The notes under the pieces: generated by a model
Told to the model about the DNA's origin: nothing
Seen by the model: the letters and a program-made list of their open reading frames with translations, nothing else
Database searches by the model: none
Translations under genes and position numbers: made by a program
Part shown: one piece after another, positions 1-7,133 of the stretch
Layout of the letters: the number at the start of each line of letters is the position of its first letter
How positions within the stretch are numbered: the first letter of the stretch is position 1
From: UBA1926 sp002337215
GTDB taxonomy: Bacteria > Planctomycetota > Phycisphaerae > Phycisphaerales > UBA1924
Length of the DNA stretch: 14,841 nucleotides
Assembly: GCA_963973795.1 (NCBI GenBank)
Contig: CAXBAF010000048.1
Coordinates: 1-14,841, forward strand
Direction of reading: 5' to 3'

Positions 1-1
1 C

Positions 2-2032
2 GGCAAGAGCCAGGGCGCGCACATCGATTTCAACCTCGCCGAGGCGCCCGTCGCCCACTCGGGGCTCCCGCTGCGCGTCTTCACGACGAGACCCGACACA
101 ATCTTCGGCGCGACCTTCATGGTCGTCGCGCCCGAGCACCCGCTCGTCAGCGCCGTCCTCGACGAACGATTCGGCGACGGCGATCAGAACGCGATCCGCG
201 CCTACGTCGACGCCGCCCGCAACCGGACCGACGTCGAGCGTCAGGAGAACAAGGAAAAGACAGGCGTCGCGCTCGGCGTGAACGCGATCAACCCCGCCAC
301 CGGGAAAGGGATCCCCGTCTGGACCGCCGACTACGTCCTCATGGGCTACGGGACCGGCGCGATCATGGCGGTGCCCGCCCAGGACGAACGCGACTACGAG
401 TTCGCCGAAACCTTCGGGCTCGATATCGTCCGCACCGTCCAGCCGCCCGCCACATTCGAGGGCAAGGCCTACACCGGCGACGGCCCCGCGATCAACTCCG
501 AATTCCTCAACGGCATGCCCAAGGACGAGGCCAAGAGCACGATCATCGATTGGCTCGAAGCCAACGGCAAGGGAGTGCGCAAGACCAACTACAAGCTCCG
601 CGACTGGCTCTTCAGCCGGCAGCGCTACTGGGGCGAGCCCTTCCCGATTGTCTATGACGACCGGGGGCACCACCACGCCGTGGACGAGTCGACCCTCCCC
701 GTCGTGCTCCCCCCGATGGACGATTATCAGCCCGTCGAGAGCGACGATCCCCAGCCCCTGCTGGGCAAGGCGACCGACTGGGTGAACACGACCGCCGGGG
801 CGGTGGGCGTCAAGGAACTGCCCGCGGACGCCCACGTGCGCCGCGAGACCAACACCATGCCGGGCTGGGCGGGCTCGTGCTGGTACTACCTGCGCTACGC
901 CGATCCGAAGAACGCCGACCGGTTCATCAGCCGCGAGGCCGACCGCGCCTGGCACCTCAAGCCCAAGCCGGGACACACCCAGGACGAGGTCGATGCCTAC
1001 GGCACGTTCCCCTCCGACCTCGCCCAACTCGGCGGCGTGGACCTGTACGTCGGCGGCGCCGAACACGCCGTGCTCCACCTGCTCTACGCCCGTTTCTGGC
1101 ACAAGGTCCTCTTCGACCTGGGCGAGGTGATGACCCCCGAGCCCTTCCAGAAGCTCTACCACCAGGGGCTCATCCTCAGCCATGCATACCAGCGGGCCGA
1201 CAAGAGCCTCGTGCCGACCGACGAGGTCGAGAACCGGAGCACCGACGACGCGCCCGAGTACATCGAGACCGCGACCGGCGAGCGCGTGAGCCAGATCGTC
1301 GCCAAGATGTCCAAGAGCCTCAAGAACGTCGTCAACCCCGATGACGTCATCGCCGACTTCGGCGCCGACGCCTTCCGCCTCTACGAGATGTACATGGGCC
1401 CGCTCGATGCGTCCAAGCCGTGGGACACCCGCGCAATCGGCGGCATGTTCGGCTTCCTCAAAGACACCTGGCGCCTCTGCATCAGCGAAGAGACCGGCAC
1501 CCCCCGCCTCGCCGACGCGCCGAACCCGGAGATCGAGAAGATCCTCCACCGCACGATCGCCAAGGTCGGAGACGACATCGAGAAACTCCACTTCAACACC
1601 GCGATCGCCGCGATGATCGAATTCAAAAACGCCGCAACGCCCAAGGGCGGCATCAAGGGCGACCTCGGCTCGCTCACCCGCGATCAGATGGACCGCTTCG
1701 TGCGCATCCTCGCCCCATTCGCCCCCCACCTCGCCGACGAGATCGCCGATCGGCTGGGCCTGCTGGGCAACGGATCGACGAAACCAGTCTCGCTCATCGA
1801 GGCCGACTGGCCGACCTACGACGAGTCGATGCTCAAAGACGACGTAATCGAGATCCCCGTGCAGATCCTCGGCAAGGTCCGCGACAAGATCACCGTCGCC
1901 GCTGACGCCGATGCGAAGGCGCTCGAAGCCGCCGCCCTCGCGAGCGACAAGATCAAGAGCCAACTCGAAGGCAAGACGGTCCGCAAAGTCATCGTCGTTC
2001 CGGGGCGGATGGTCAACATCGTCGCGAACTAG
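2..2032 (+). CDS. leuS: Leucyl-tRNA synthetase, 5'-truncated by window edge
   Basis: Class I aminoacyl-tRNA synthetase that charges tRNA-Leu in the cytoplasm. The reading frame is open from base 2, so the gene starts before the window; 676 C-terminal residues are visible and the N-terminal HIGH region is missing. In order I see the CP1 editing domain, with TTRPDTIFGAT (near 83-115) and GTGAIMAVPAQDERD (near 353-393); the catalytic-core motif LRDWLFSRQRYWGEPFP; the conserved DLYVGGAEHAVLHLLYARFW segment; the KMSKS signature at 1304-1318; an anticodon-binding domain; and the small C-terminal domain ending VVPGRMVNIVAN. The editing motif carries Q where HDxRD is usual (codon 380-382), while both aspartates are kept. 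The stop is TAG. No clear terminator follows. The identification is secure. Confidence 0.97.
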   Translation, partial: GKSQGAHIDFNLAEAPVAHSGLPLRVFTTRPDTIFGATFMVVAPEHPLVSAVLDERFGDGDQNAIRAYVDAARNRTDVERQENKEKTGVALGVNAINPATGKGIPVWTADYVLMGYGTGAIMAVPAQDERDYEFAETFGLDIVRTVQPPATFEGKAYTGDGPAINSEFLNGMPKDEAKSTIIDWLEANGKGVRKTNYKLRDWLFSRQRYWGEPFPIVYDDRGHHHAVDESTLPVVLPPMDDYQPVESDDPQPLLGKATDWVNTTAGAVGVKELPADAHVRRETNTMPGWAGSCWYYLRYADPKNADRFISREADRAWHLKPKPGHTQDEVDAYGTFPSDLAQLGGVDLYVGGAEHAVLHLLYARFWHKVLFDLGEVMTPEPFQKLYHQGLILSHAYQRADKSLVPTDEVENRSTDDAPEYIETATGERVSQIVAKMSKSLKNVVNPDDVIADFGADAFRLYEMYMGPLDASKPWDTRAIGGMFGFLKDTWRLCISEETGTPRLADAPNPEIEKILHRTIAKVGDDIEKLHFNTAIAAMIEFKNAATPKGGIKGDLGSLTRDQMDRFVRILAPFAPHLADEIADRLGLLGNGSTKPVSLIEADWPTYDESMLKDDVIEIPVQILGKVRDKITVAADADAKALEAAALASDKIKSQLEGKTVRKVIVVPGRMVNIVAN

Positions 2033-2301
2033 GCATGATCGGAGCGTGCCCCGTCGTCACGTACGGGTTCGAGTGCGGGTGCTGAAACCGACCGGCCAGA
2101 GCCGATTGGGATTCTCGCGAAGAGGGTCCGAAAGACGTTGGATTCCCCCCCGAACCGAGCAAGGGCGAGAACCACCGTCCGGTTCCCACCCCGGCCCGCC
2201 TGAGCATGAGATCAGCAGAAAGACGCCTGCCCGAATAAAACTTCGGCTGTGCTCGCAAAGGCCACGGCCGCCCGAACGACCTCAAGCCGGCAATACCAGG
2301 C
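2033..2301. other. Intergenic stretch without a recognised gene
   Basis: 269 bases between the leuS stop and the end of the small membrane-protein gene. Reading frames here are short and their translations look like GC-rich shadow peptides. I see small inverted repeats only: GAACC/GGTTC at 2169-2173 and 2181-2185, and CCGAA/TTCGG at 2231-2235 and 2242-2246. Neither is followed by a T tract, so a terminator call is not justified. I could not match the stretch to tmRNA, SRP RNA, RNase P RNA or a riboswitch. Confidence 0.5.
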
Positions 2302-2514
2302 TCAGAGTTTCACGACCACCGGTCCATCACCATCGTCCCGCTGGTCGCGGGACCGAGGCTGGGGACCGCCCGTCGGCGGGTCACGATCGGTCACGTGCCG
2401 ACCCCGGGCCGCACGATCCTTGCTTTCCCACGCGTTCATCATCGCCCACCAGATCACGGTGCCGATCAGAGTCAGCACCGCCACGATCACCACCGATACG
2501 ATCATCACGCCCAT
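2302..2514 (-). CDS. Small single-span membrane protein, unknown function
   Basis: About 70 residues from an ATG at 2514; a TTG at 2553 in the same frame would give 83. The N-terminus is one strongly hydrophobic segment (MGVMIVSVVIVAVLTLIGTV and a following IWWAMM, roughly residues 2-27). The tail is highly charged and Gly/Pro/Asp/Arg-rich and ends GPVVVKL. The sharp switch from hydrophobic helix to polar tail looks like a real membrane protein and not an antisense shadow. I prefer the ATG because the extra residues from TTG add nothing recognisable; no Shine-Dalgarno site supports either start. It lies 56 bases from the divergent neuA-neuB start, so the two promoters must share that gap or overlap the genes. 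No family is recognised. Its function is unknown, and its reality is moderately likely. Confidence 0.5.
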   Translation of the reverse strand: MGVMIVSVVIVAVLTLIGTVIWWAMMNAWESKDRAARGRHVTDRDPPTGGPQPRSRDQRDDGDGPVVVKL

Positions 2515-2570
2515 GGGAAAGCGTACGCGGGAGATGTAGCCGACCGCCCCCAATCGCCGATCTAGTCCCC

Positions 2571-4400
2571 ATGCGCATTCTCGGACTCGTCACCGCCCGC
2601 GGGGGCTCCAAGGGCCTGCCCGGCAAGAACCTCGCTCCGATCGCGGGCCGACCGCTCACCGCGTGGAGCCACCGACTCCTCTGGGAACTCCGCCGATCGC
2701 GGACCGATCCGGGTCTCGAAATCCTTCTCCGGCTCTCAACCGACGACCCGCGGATCGCCGCCACCTGGCCCGATGAAGACAGGCCGGACGATCTCCGCCC
2801 CGCTCATCTCGCGACCGACTCGGCCTCGAGCCTCGACGTCGCGCTCTACGAACTCGACCGCATGGCCGACCGCGGCACGCCCTGCGACGCCGTCCTGCTG
2901 CTGCAACCAACATCCCCCCTGCTCACCGCGAACGACCTCGCCAGGCTGCTCCAGGGATTTCGGCGAAGCGACGGCAGCGCCGCGCTCGTCGCCGAACTCG
3001 ATCACCCACTCGCCTGGTCGCTCAGGCTCGACGACACGGGCACTCTGCAAGCAATCGCCGAGTGGAACGCGGATCAACGACAAGCGCACATATCGGTCCA
3101 TCGCCCGGTGGGCTGCTACTGCTGCTCGGCGTCGCATCTGCGCACGAACCGGGCCTTCCTCAGCCCGGGCCAGACCCTCGGCGTGACCATCCCGAGATCA
3201 CGGGCGATCGACATCGACGACCGGTCCGACCTCGCGACCGCCCGCGCGATCCGAGACGAACAGACACACACGCCCAGGGTCACCCTCAACGACCCGCAAC
3301 TCGGCGAGCGCACGATCGGGCCCGGCGAGCCCTGCTTCGTGATCGCCGAGGCGGGCGTGAACCACAACGGTGATCCAGATCTGGCACGCTCGCTGATCGA
3401 CGCCGCCGCGGACGCGGGCGCCGACGCCGTCAAGTTCCAGACGTTCCGCGCGAGCGAACTGGCGACCGCGAGCGCCGGCATGGCCCGCTACCAGCGCACG
3501 AATCTGGACATCGAGTCGGCCGAGGGAGCGTCCCAGACCGACATGCTCAGCGCACTCGAACTCGCCGACAGCGAGATCGGGCGTCTCAAGGCCCACGCCG
3601 AAAACCGCGGGATCATGTTCCTGTCCTCGCCCTTCGATATCGAGAGCGCGAAACTGCTCGCTGATCTCGGCGTCTGCGGGCTCAAGCTCGGTTCGGGCGA
3701 ACTCACGAATCACCCGTTCCTCGCCGAGCTCGCGGCGCTCGGCCTCCCGCTCCTGCTCTCCACCGGGATGGCGACGCTCGACGAATGCGAAGATGCAGCC
3801 GGTGTCCTGCGCGCGCACGCACCGGACTATCTCGAGACCCTCTGGTTTCACTGCGTGAGCGCGTACCCCGCCCCCGCCTCGGCGACCAACCTCCGCGCGA
3901 TGGACAGCCTGCGGTCGGCGTTGTGCGCACCGATCGGCATGTCCGACCACTCGATGGGCGACGCCGTCGCGATCGCCGCGGTCGCCCGCGGCGCGGTCGC
4001 GGTCGAGAAACACCTGACACTCTCGCGCGCGATGCAGGGCCCCGACCACGCCGCGTCGCTCGAGCCCGATCAGTTCGCCGAGATGATCCGGAGAATCCGA
4101 CTCGTTGAGTCGGCGCTGGGCGACGGCGTGAAACAACCCGCCGCATGCGAGGCGGACACGATCCGTGCTGCCCGCCGCTCGCTCGTCGCCTCGGCCGACC
4201 TGCCCGCGGGGCACACGATCCGCGCACACGACCTGGTCGCGAAGCGTCCGGGCGATGGCCTCAGGCCGGCCCGCCTCGCGGACCTGATCGGGCGCACGCT
4301 CGCGAAACCGCTTCGTCACGATCAACAGATCACCGAGGCCGATCTCAACGAAACCGATGCTGCCGGTTCATCGCGCGCCGCCGGCCGTTCGGTCGCGTGA
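2571..4400 (+). CDS. Fused CMP-sialic acid synthetase / sialic acid synthase (NeuA-NeuB)
   Basis: A 609-residue bifunctional protein. Residues 1 to about 235 are an N-acylneuraminate cytidylyltransferase: ARGGSKGLPGKN (9-20) is the CTP-binding loop, LQPTSP lies at 111-116, and IDIDD (213-217) is the metal-binding end motif. Residues from about 241 are an N-acetylneuraminate synthase TIM barrel: VIAEAGVNHNG (257-267), DAVKFQT (285-291), KLGSGE, STGMAT, HCVSAYP, GMSDHS and EKH...GPDH. A C-terminal SAF (antifreeze-like) domain follows, beginning near RRSLVASADLPAG. By family, NeuB condenses ManNAc with phosphoenolpyruvate and NeuA transfers the product to CTP. The ATG at 2571 opens directly onto the NeuA motif; the frame is open further upstream but that sequence looks non-coding. 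No Shine-Dalgarno site is visible. The exact sugar (Neu5Ac, legionaminic or another nonulosonic acid) cannot be told from sequence alone. The gene converges with neuC. Confidence 0.93.
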   Translation: MRILGLVTARGGSKGLPGKNLAPIAGRPLTAWSHRLLWELRRSRTDPGLEILLRLSTDDPRIAATWPDEDRPDDLRPAHLATDSASSLDVALYELDRMADRGTPCDAVLLLQPTSPLLTANDLARLLQGFRRSDGSAALVAELDHPLAWSLRLDDTGTLQAIAEWNADQRQAHISVHRPVGCYCCSASHLRTNRAFLSPGQTLGVTIPRSRAIDIDDRSDLATARAIRDEQTHTPRVTLNDPQLGERTIGPGEPCFVIAEAGVNHNGDPDLARSLIDAAADAGADAVKFQTFRASELATASAGMARYQRTNLDIESAEGASQTDMLSALELADSEIGRLKAHAENRGIMFLSSPFDIESAKLLADLGVCGLKLGSGELTNHPFLAELAALGLPLLLSTGMATLDECEDAAGVLRAHAPDYLETLWFHCVSAYPAPASATNLRAMDSLRSALCAPIGMSDHSMGDAVAIAAVARGAVAVEKHLTLSRAMQGPDHAASLEPDQFAEMIRRIRLVESALGDGVKQPAACEADTIRAARRSLVASADLPAGHTIRAHDLVAKRPGDGLRPARLADLIGRTLAKPLRHDQQITEADLNETDAAGSSRAAGRSVA

Positions 4401-4411
4401 TCACCCGCGAC

Positions 4412-4744
4412 GATTACCCGAACCCGTGCGGGTCGAAAGCCTTGCCGGGTGCCATGGAGACGGCGCAGCCTTCTCCATGTTCAAGCCGTTCTCGGCATGG
4501 AGAATCCGCTCCGCGGTGGCTCCATGGCACCAATCCATGGTTTCCTCAGAGAACTCACTCAGATTACCCGAACCCGTGCGGGTCGAAAGCCTTGCCGGGT
4601 GCCGTGGAGACGGCGCAGCCTTCTCCATGTTTAAGCCGTTCTCGGCATGGAGAATCCGCTCCGCGGTGTCTCCATGGCACCAAACCATGGTTTCTTCAGA
4701 GAACTCACTCAGATTTGCCGAGCCCGGGCGGGTCGAAAGCCTTG
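4412..4744. repeat. 150-bp tandem repeat, two full copies plus a partial third in neuC
   Basis: Copy 1 is 4412-4561 and copy 2 is 4562-4711, with a period of exactly 150 and five single-base differences and no indels by my alignment. A third, 33-base partial copy (4712-4744) has four differences and forms the last codons of neuC. Each unit contains hairpin-forming pairs: CATGGAGA/TCTCCATG (4453-4460 with 4472-4479), and a compound stem that is best in copy 2, where an outer 8-bp stem (4646-4653 with 4669-4676) encloses CCGC/GCGG closed by a 3-base loop (4656-4666). A perfect 12-bp palindrome AAACCATGGTTT lies at 4682-4693. The array fills almost the whole gap between the convergent neuA-neuB and neuC genes. 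It has no direct-repeat/spacer pattern of a CRISPR. Frames are open through it, but the conserved feature is structure. It could be a dispersed intergenic element, a local duplication of the neuC 3' end, or a bidirectional terminator. Confidence 0.95.
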
Positions 4745-5931
4745 CGGATCGACGCAGCGCCCAGCGGCATCGCCGCGATCGCGTTGGCGATGCGGTCGGC
4801 GGCGCTCGCTCCGGACGGCGCGGCGTAACGGTTCGCGATCCCGGCGCATTCCATCGCGAGCGCGTCGCGGATCGCGCGTTCGATCGCGCCCGCGTCGTGC
4901 GCACAATCGACGACATTCCCCGATCGCTCGCGCCCGCCCTGGCGCTCGCCGATATTGACGACGGGCAACCCGAAACTCGCGGCCTCGATGATCCCGCTCG
5001 ATGAGTTGCCCACCATCGCCGCGGCATGGTGCATCGCGTGGTGATAGAGCGGGCCGAGCGCGCGCGAGAAGGCCCATCCGTTCCGGGCGCACGCGTCCTC
5101 GATCACGGCGTTGATCGCGTTCCCCGCGGGGTCCTGGTTCGCGGCCGTCGCGAGCACCGGCATCCCGACCGACTCAAGCGCTCGCACAAGCCCGCCCGCC
5201 TGCTGCGTCGCGTCGGATCCCCCGATCGTCTCGGGGTGCAGGGTGACGAGCAGGAACGGGCCGTCGCCTGAGAGCCTTGCCTCGCGGCAGAAATCCTCAC
5301 GCGGCATCGGCTGTTGTTCCGCGATCCCATCGAGGCCAGGGGCACCGGTTTGGATCACGGTTTCGGGAGCTTCGCCCATCGCGACGAGCCGGTCGCGGGC
5401 CCGCTTGGTCGCGACGCAATGGAGGTTGGCGAGCGCGGTGATCGCGTAGCGGAACTGGTTATCGAGCGCGCCGGTGCTGATCTCCCCGCCGTGGATGTGG
5501 GCGATGGGGACCCCGGACGCGGACGCGGCGACGGCGGCGGCGAGCGTCTCGAATCGGTCGCCCAGCAGGGTGACGACGTCCGGCGCGTTCGGGCCGCGCC
5601 GAGATGAGAACGCGTCGCCAAACCTCCCGACCCCGCGGGCGATCCGCGACGGCATGTCCTGGTCATGGGTAAACTCGGTCTCGACGGTCTCGATCTGGTC
5701 CCATCCGTCGGCGCGGACGCGGTCGATGGTCATCCCGTGGCGCTCGGAGAGGTGCGCCCCGGTCGCGTAGACAATCGGCGTGGTTCCCGGATGACGCTCC
5801 AGAGCCCGAAGAACCGGGATGAAAAGCCCGTAATCGGCCCTCCCCGTGGTCACCACGGCGATCCGCCTCGGGCCCTTGCCGGGGCGGCCCGGCTCTGCGT
5901 CGGGAGGCGAGATGCGTGCGTGATCCGTCAT
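4705..5931 (-). CDS. neuC: UDP-N-acetylglucosamine 2-epimerase (hydrolysing), NeuC type
   Basis: By family, this enzyme converts UDP-GlcNAc to ManNAc and UDP, the committed step to sialic acid-like sugars. The 408-residue protein has the GT-B-type fold motifs of the epimerase family: VVTTGRADYG near the N-terminus, LLGDRFE, IAHIHGGE, VTLHPET, and the C-terminal GNSSSGIIEA...VNIGERQGGRERSGNVV block. The HIHGGE and GNSSSGIIEA signatures favour the hydrolysing NeuC/LegG group over WecB. The ATG at 5931 is chosen; a GTG at 5940 would add three residues. The start is only 23 bases from the divergent dnaX ATG. The tail, ...RKAFDPPGLGKSE, lies in the partial third repeat copy: in the two full copies the same frame reads KAFDPHGFG followed by TAA, while in neuC that TAA is AAA and translation continues to a TGA. 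Confidence 0.92.
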   Translation of the reverse strand: MTDHARISPPDAEPGRPGKGPRRIAVVTTGRADYGLFIPVLRALERHPGTTPIVYATGAHLSERHGMTIDRVRADGWDQIETVETEFTHDQDMPSRIARGVGRFGDAFSSRRGPNAPDVVTLLGDRFETLAAAVAASASGVPIAHIHGGEISTGALDNQFRYAITALANLHCVATKRARDRLVAMGEAPETVIQTGAPGLDGIAEQQPMPREDFCREARLSGDGPFLLVTLHPETIGGSDATQQAGGLVRALESVGMPVLATAANQDPAGNAINAVIEDACARNGWAFSRALGPLYHHAMHHAAAMVGNSSSGIIEAASFGLPVVNIGERQGGRERSGNVVDCAHDAGAIERAIRDALAMECAGIANRYAAPSGASAADRIANAIAAMPLGAASIRKAFDPPGLGKSE

Positions 5932-5954
5932 CCCCGGCACGATACCATGCCGCT

Positions 5955-7097
5955 ATGGCCTACACCGTTCTCGCCCGCCGGTACCGCTCCCGCTCGTTCG
6001 ACGAGGTCGTCGGACAGGAATCCATCGCGCGCACGCTCAAGGCCGCGATCGACCAGAACAAGGTCGCCCACGCCTACCTGTTCAGCGGGACGCGGGGGGT
6101 CGGCAAGACCTCGATGGCGCGGATCTTCGCCGACGCGCTCAACAACCCCGAGGGCAAAGAAGACATCGCCCAGGCGATCTTCACGGGTCAGGACACCGAT
6201 ACGATCGAGATCGACGGCGCGAGCAACCGGGGCGTGGACGAGGCCCGCGAGGTCATCGCGAGCAGCGTCTACCGCCCCCTGCGGGGCGAGTACAAGATCT
6301 ACATCATCGACGAGGTCCACATGCTCACCAAGGAGGCGTTCAACGCGCTCCTGAAGACCATGGAGGAGCCGCCCGAGCATGTGAAATTCATCCTGTGCAC
6401 GACCGAGCCGCACAAGGTGCCCCCCACGATCCAGAGCCGGTGCCAGCGGTTCGACTTCCGGAACATCCCCTCGGGCAAGATCGAGGACCACCTCGAGGCG
6501 GTGGTGAAGCAGGAGGGCCTCAAGGCCGACGCGGAACTGATCTCCGCGGTCGCGAGGCTCGGCAACGGGTCGATGCGCGACGCGTTGAGCCTGCTCGATC
6601 GCTTGATCGCCGCGGGTGAGAAGAAACTCACGCTGACGCTGCTCGAATCGCTGCTGGGGCTGCCCGATCGCGAGGTGATCGGGTCGTTGATCGACGCGAT
6701 CGCGGACGGGGATCCGAAGACGGTGCTTGAGCAGGGCGCGGTCCTTGTCAACAAGACCTCGACCGACCAGGTGATGGAGGCGTTCCTCGAGCGGTTCCGC
6801 GACCTGATGGTGATGTCGGCGTGCGGCCCGGAGACGGACCTTGTCGAGTTGACCGGCGCGACGCGGAAAGACGAGGCCGAGCGCGCGCAGCGGTTCGACG
6901 CCGCGGGGCTGGTGCACATGATCGCGCTCACCGAGAGCGTGCAGCGGGCGGTCAAGTCGTCGAGTTCTCCTCGCGCGCTCTTCGACGCGCTGCTCGTCCG
7001 GCTCGCCATGACCGAGAAACTGGCGGATGTGACGGCGTTGGTCGCGGGCCGTGATGCCCGCTCGTCCGCAACGGGGTCGCCCGGAAAAAAAGCCTGA
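5955..7097 (+). CDS. dnaX: DNA polymerase III subunit gamma/tau, zero-frame (gamma-like) product
   Basis: Clamp-loader ATPase of the replicative polymerase. The 380-residue zero-frame product starts at the ATG of MAYTVLARRYR, the usual DnaX opening. Domains: an AAA+ module with Walker A GTRGVGKT (45-52), Walker B DEVH (119-122), sensor 1 CTTE (148-151) and the arginine-finger motif SRC (161-163), then the helical lid and collar domain (about 225-365). The zinc module normally between Walker A and the EIDGASNRG segment is absent: residues 57-80 hold no cysteine, and the usual CxxC pairs are replaced by a short Asp/Glu/Asn-rich loop. The frame ends GKKA then TGA directly after a run of seven A residues (7085-7091), beyond which a tau-like extension is open in the -1 frame. 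It is followed by ybaB, the conserved partner of dnaX. Confidence 0.95.
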   Translation: MAYTVLARRYRSRSFDEVVGQESIARTLKAAIDQNKVAHAYLFSGTRGVGKTSMARIFADALNNPEGKEDIAQAIFTGQDTDTIEIDGASNRGVDEAREVIASSVYRPLRGEYKIYIIDEVHMLTKEAFNALLKTMEEPPEHVKFILCTTEPHKVPPTIQSRCQRFDFRNIPSGKIEDHLEAVVKQEGLKADAELISAVARLGNGSMRDALSLLDRLIAAGEKKLTLTLLESLLGLPDREVIGSLIDAIADGDPKTVLEQGAVLVNKTSTDQVMEAFLERFRDLMVMSACGPETDLVELTGATRKDEAERAQRFDAAGLVHMIALTESVQRAVKSSSSPRALFDALLVRLAMTEKLADVTALVAGRDARSSATGSPGKKA

Positions 7098-7133
7098 CGG
7101 CCGCGGGGCCCGCGTCCCGGGCACCCTCGGCCG
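7085..7133 (+). promoter_or_regulatory. Probable programmed -1 frameshift/slippage site of dnaX
   Basis: The zero frame reads GGA AAA AAA GCC TGA, so A AAA AAA (7085-7091) is a heptamer on which both tRNAs can re-pair after a -1 slip; polymerase slippage that adds one A would have the same effect. After a spacer of six bases, CGGCCG (7098-7103) can pair with CGGCCG (7128-7133). Enclosed in it are two alternative GC stems: GCCCG/CGGGC (7108-7112 with 7118-7122) or CGGGG/TCCCG (7104-7108 with 7115-7119). The -1 frame is open from the slip to 7801 and encodes the tau C-terminus. I see no strong upstream Shine-Dalgarno-like stimulator. dnaX frameshifting is established in Escherichia coli (ribosomal) and Thermus thermophilus (transcriptional slippage); here it is inferred from sequence. 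Confidence 0.8.

Noticed and set aside
2033..2301. Structured RNA or riboswitch after leuS
   Set aside because: Only short, competing inverted repeats occur and no known RNA family core could be recognised.
1911..2570. Upstream extension of the neuA-neuB frame
   Set aside because: The frame is open, but its translation is Arg/Pro/Ser-rich, unlike any family, and it overlaps leuS; the ATG at 2571 leads directly into the NeuA motif.
3198..4325. 375-residue minus-strand open frame opposite neuA-neuB
   Set aside because: The plus strand carries all NeuB motifs in order; the minus frame has low-complexity shadow composition.
4412..4744. CRISPR array
   Set aside because: The units are long, contiguous and without variable spacers, and no cas gene is present.
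4401..5027. Open frames running through the 150-bp repeats on both strands
   Set aside because: The period is divisible by three and the unit lacks stops in several frames, so open frames arise by chance; the conserved feature is the inverted-repeat structure.
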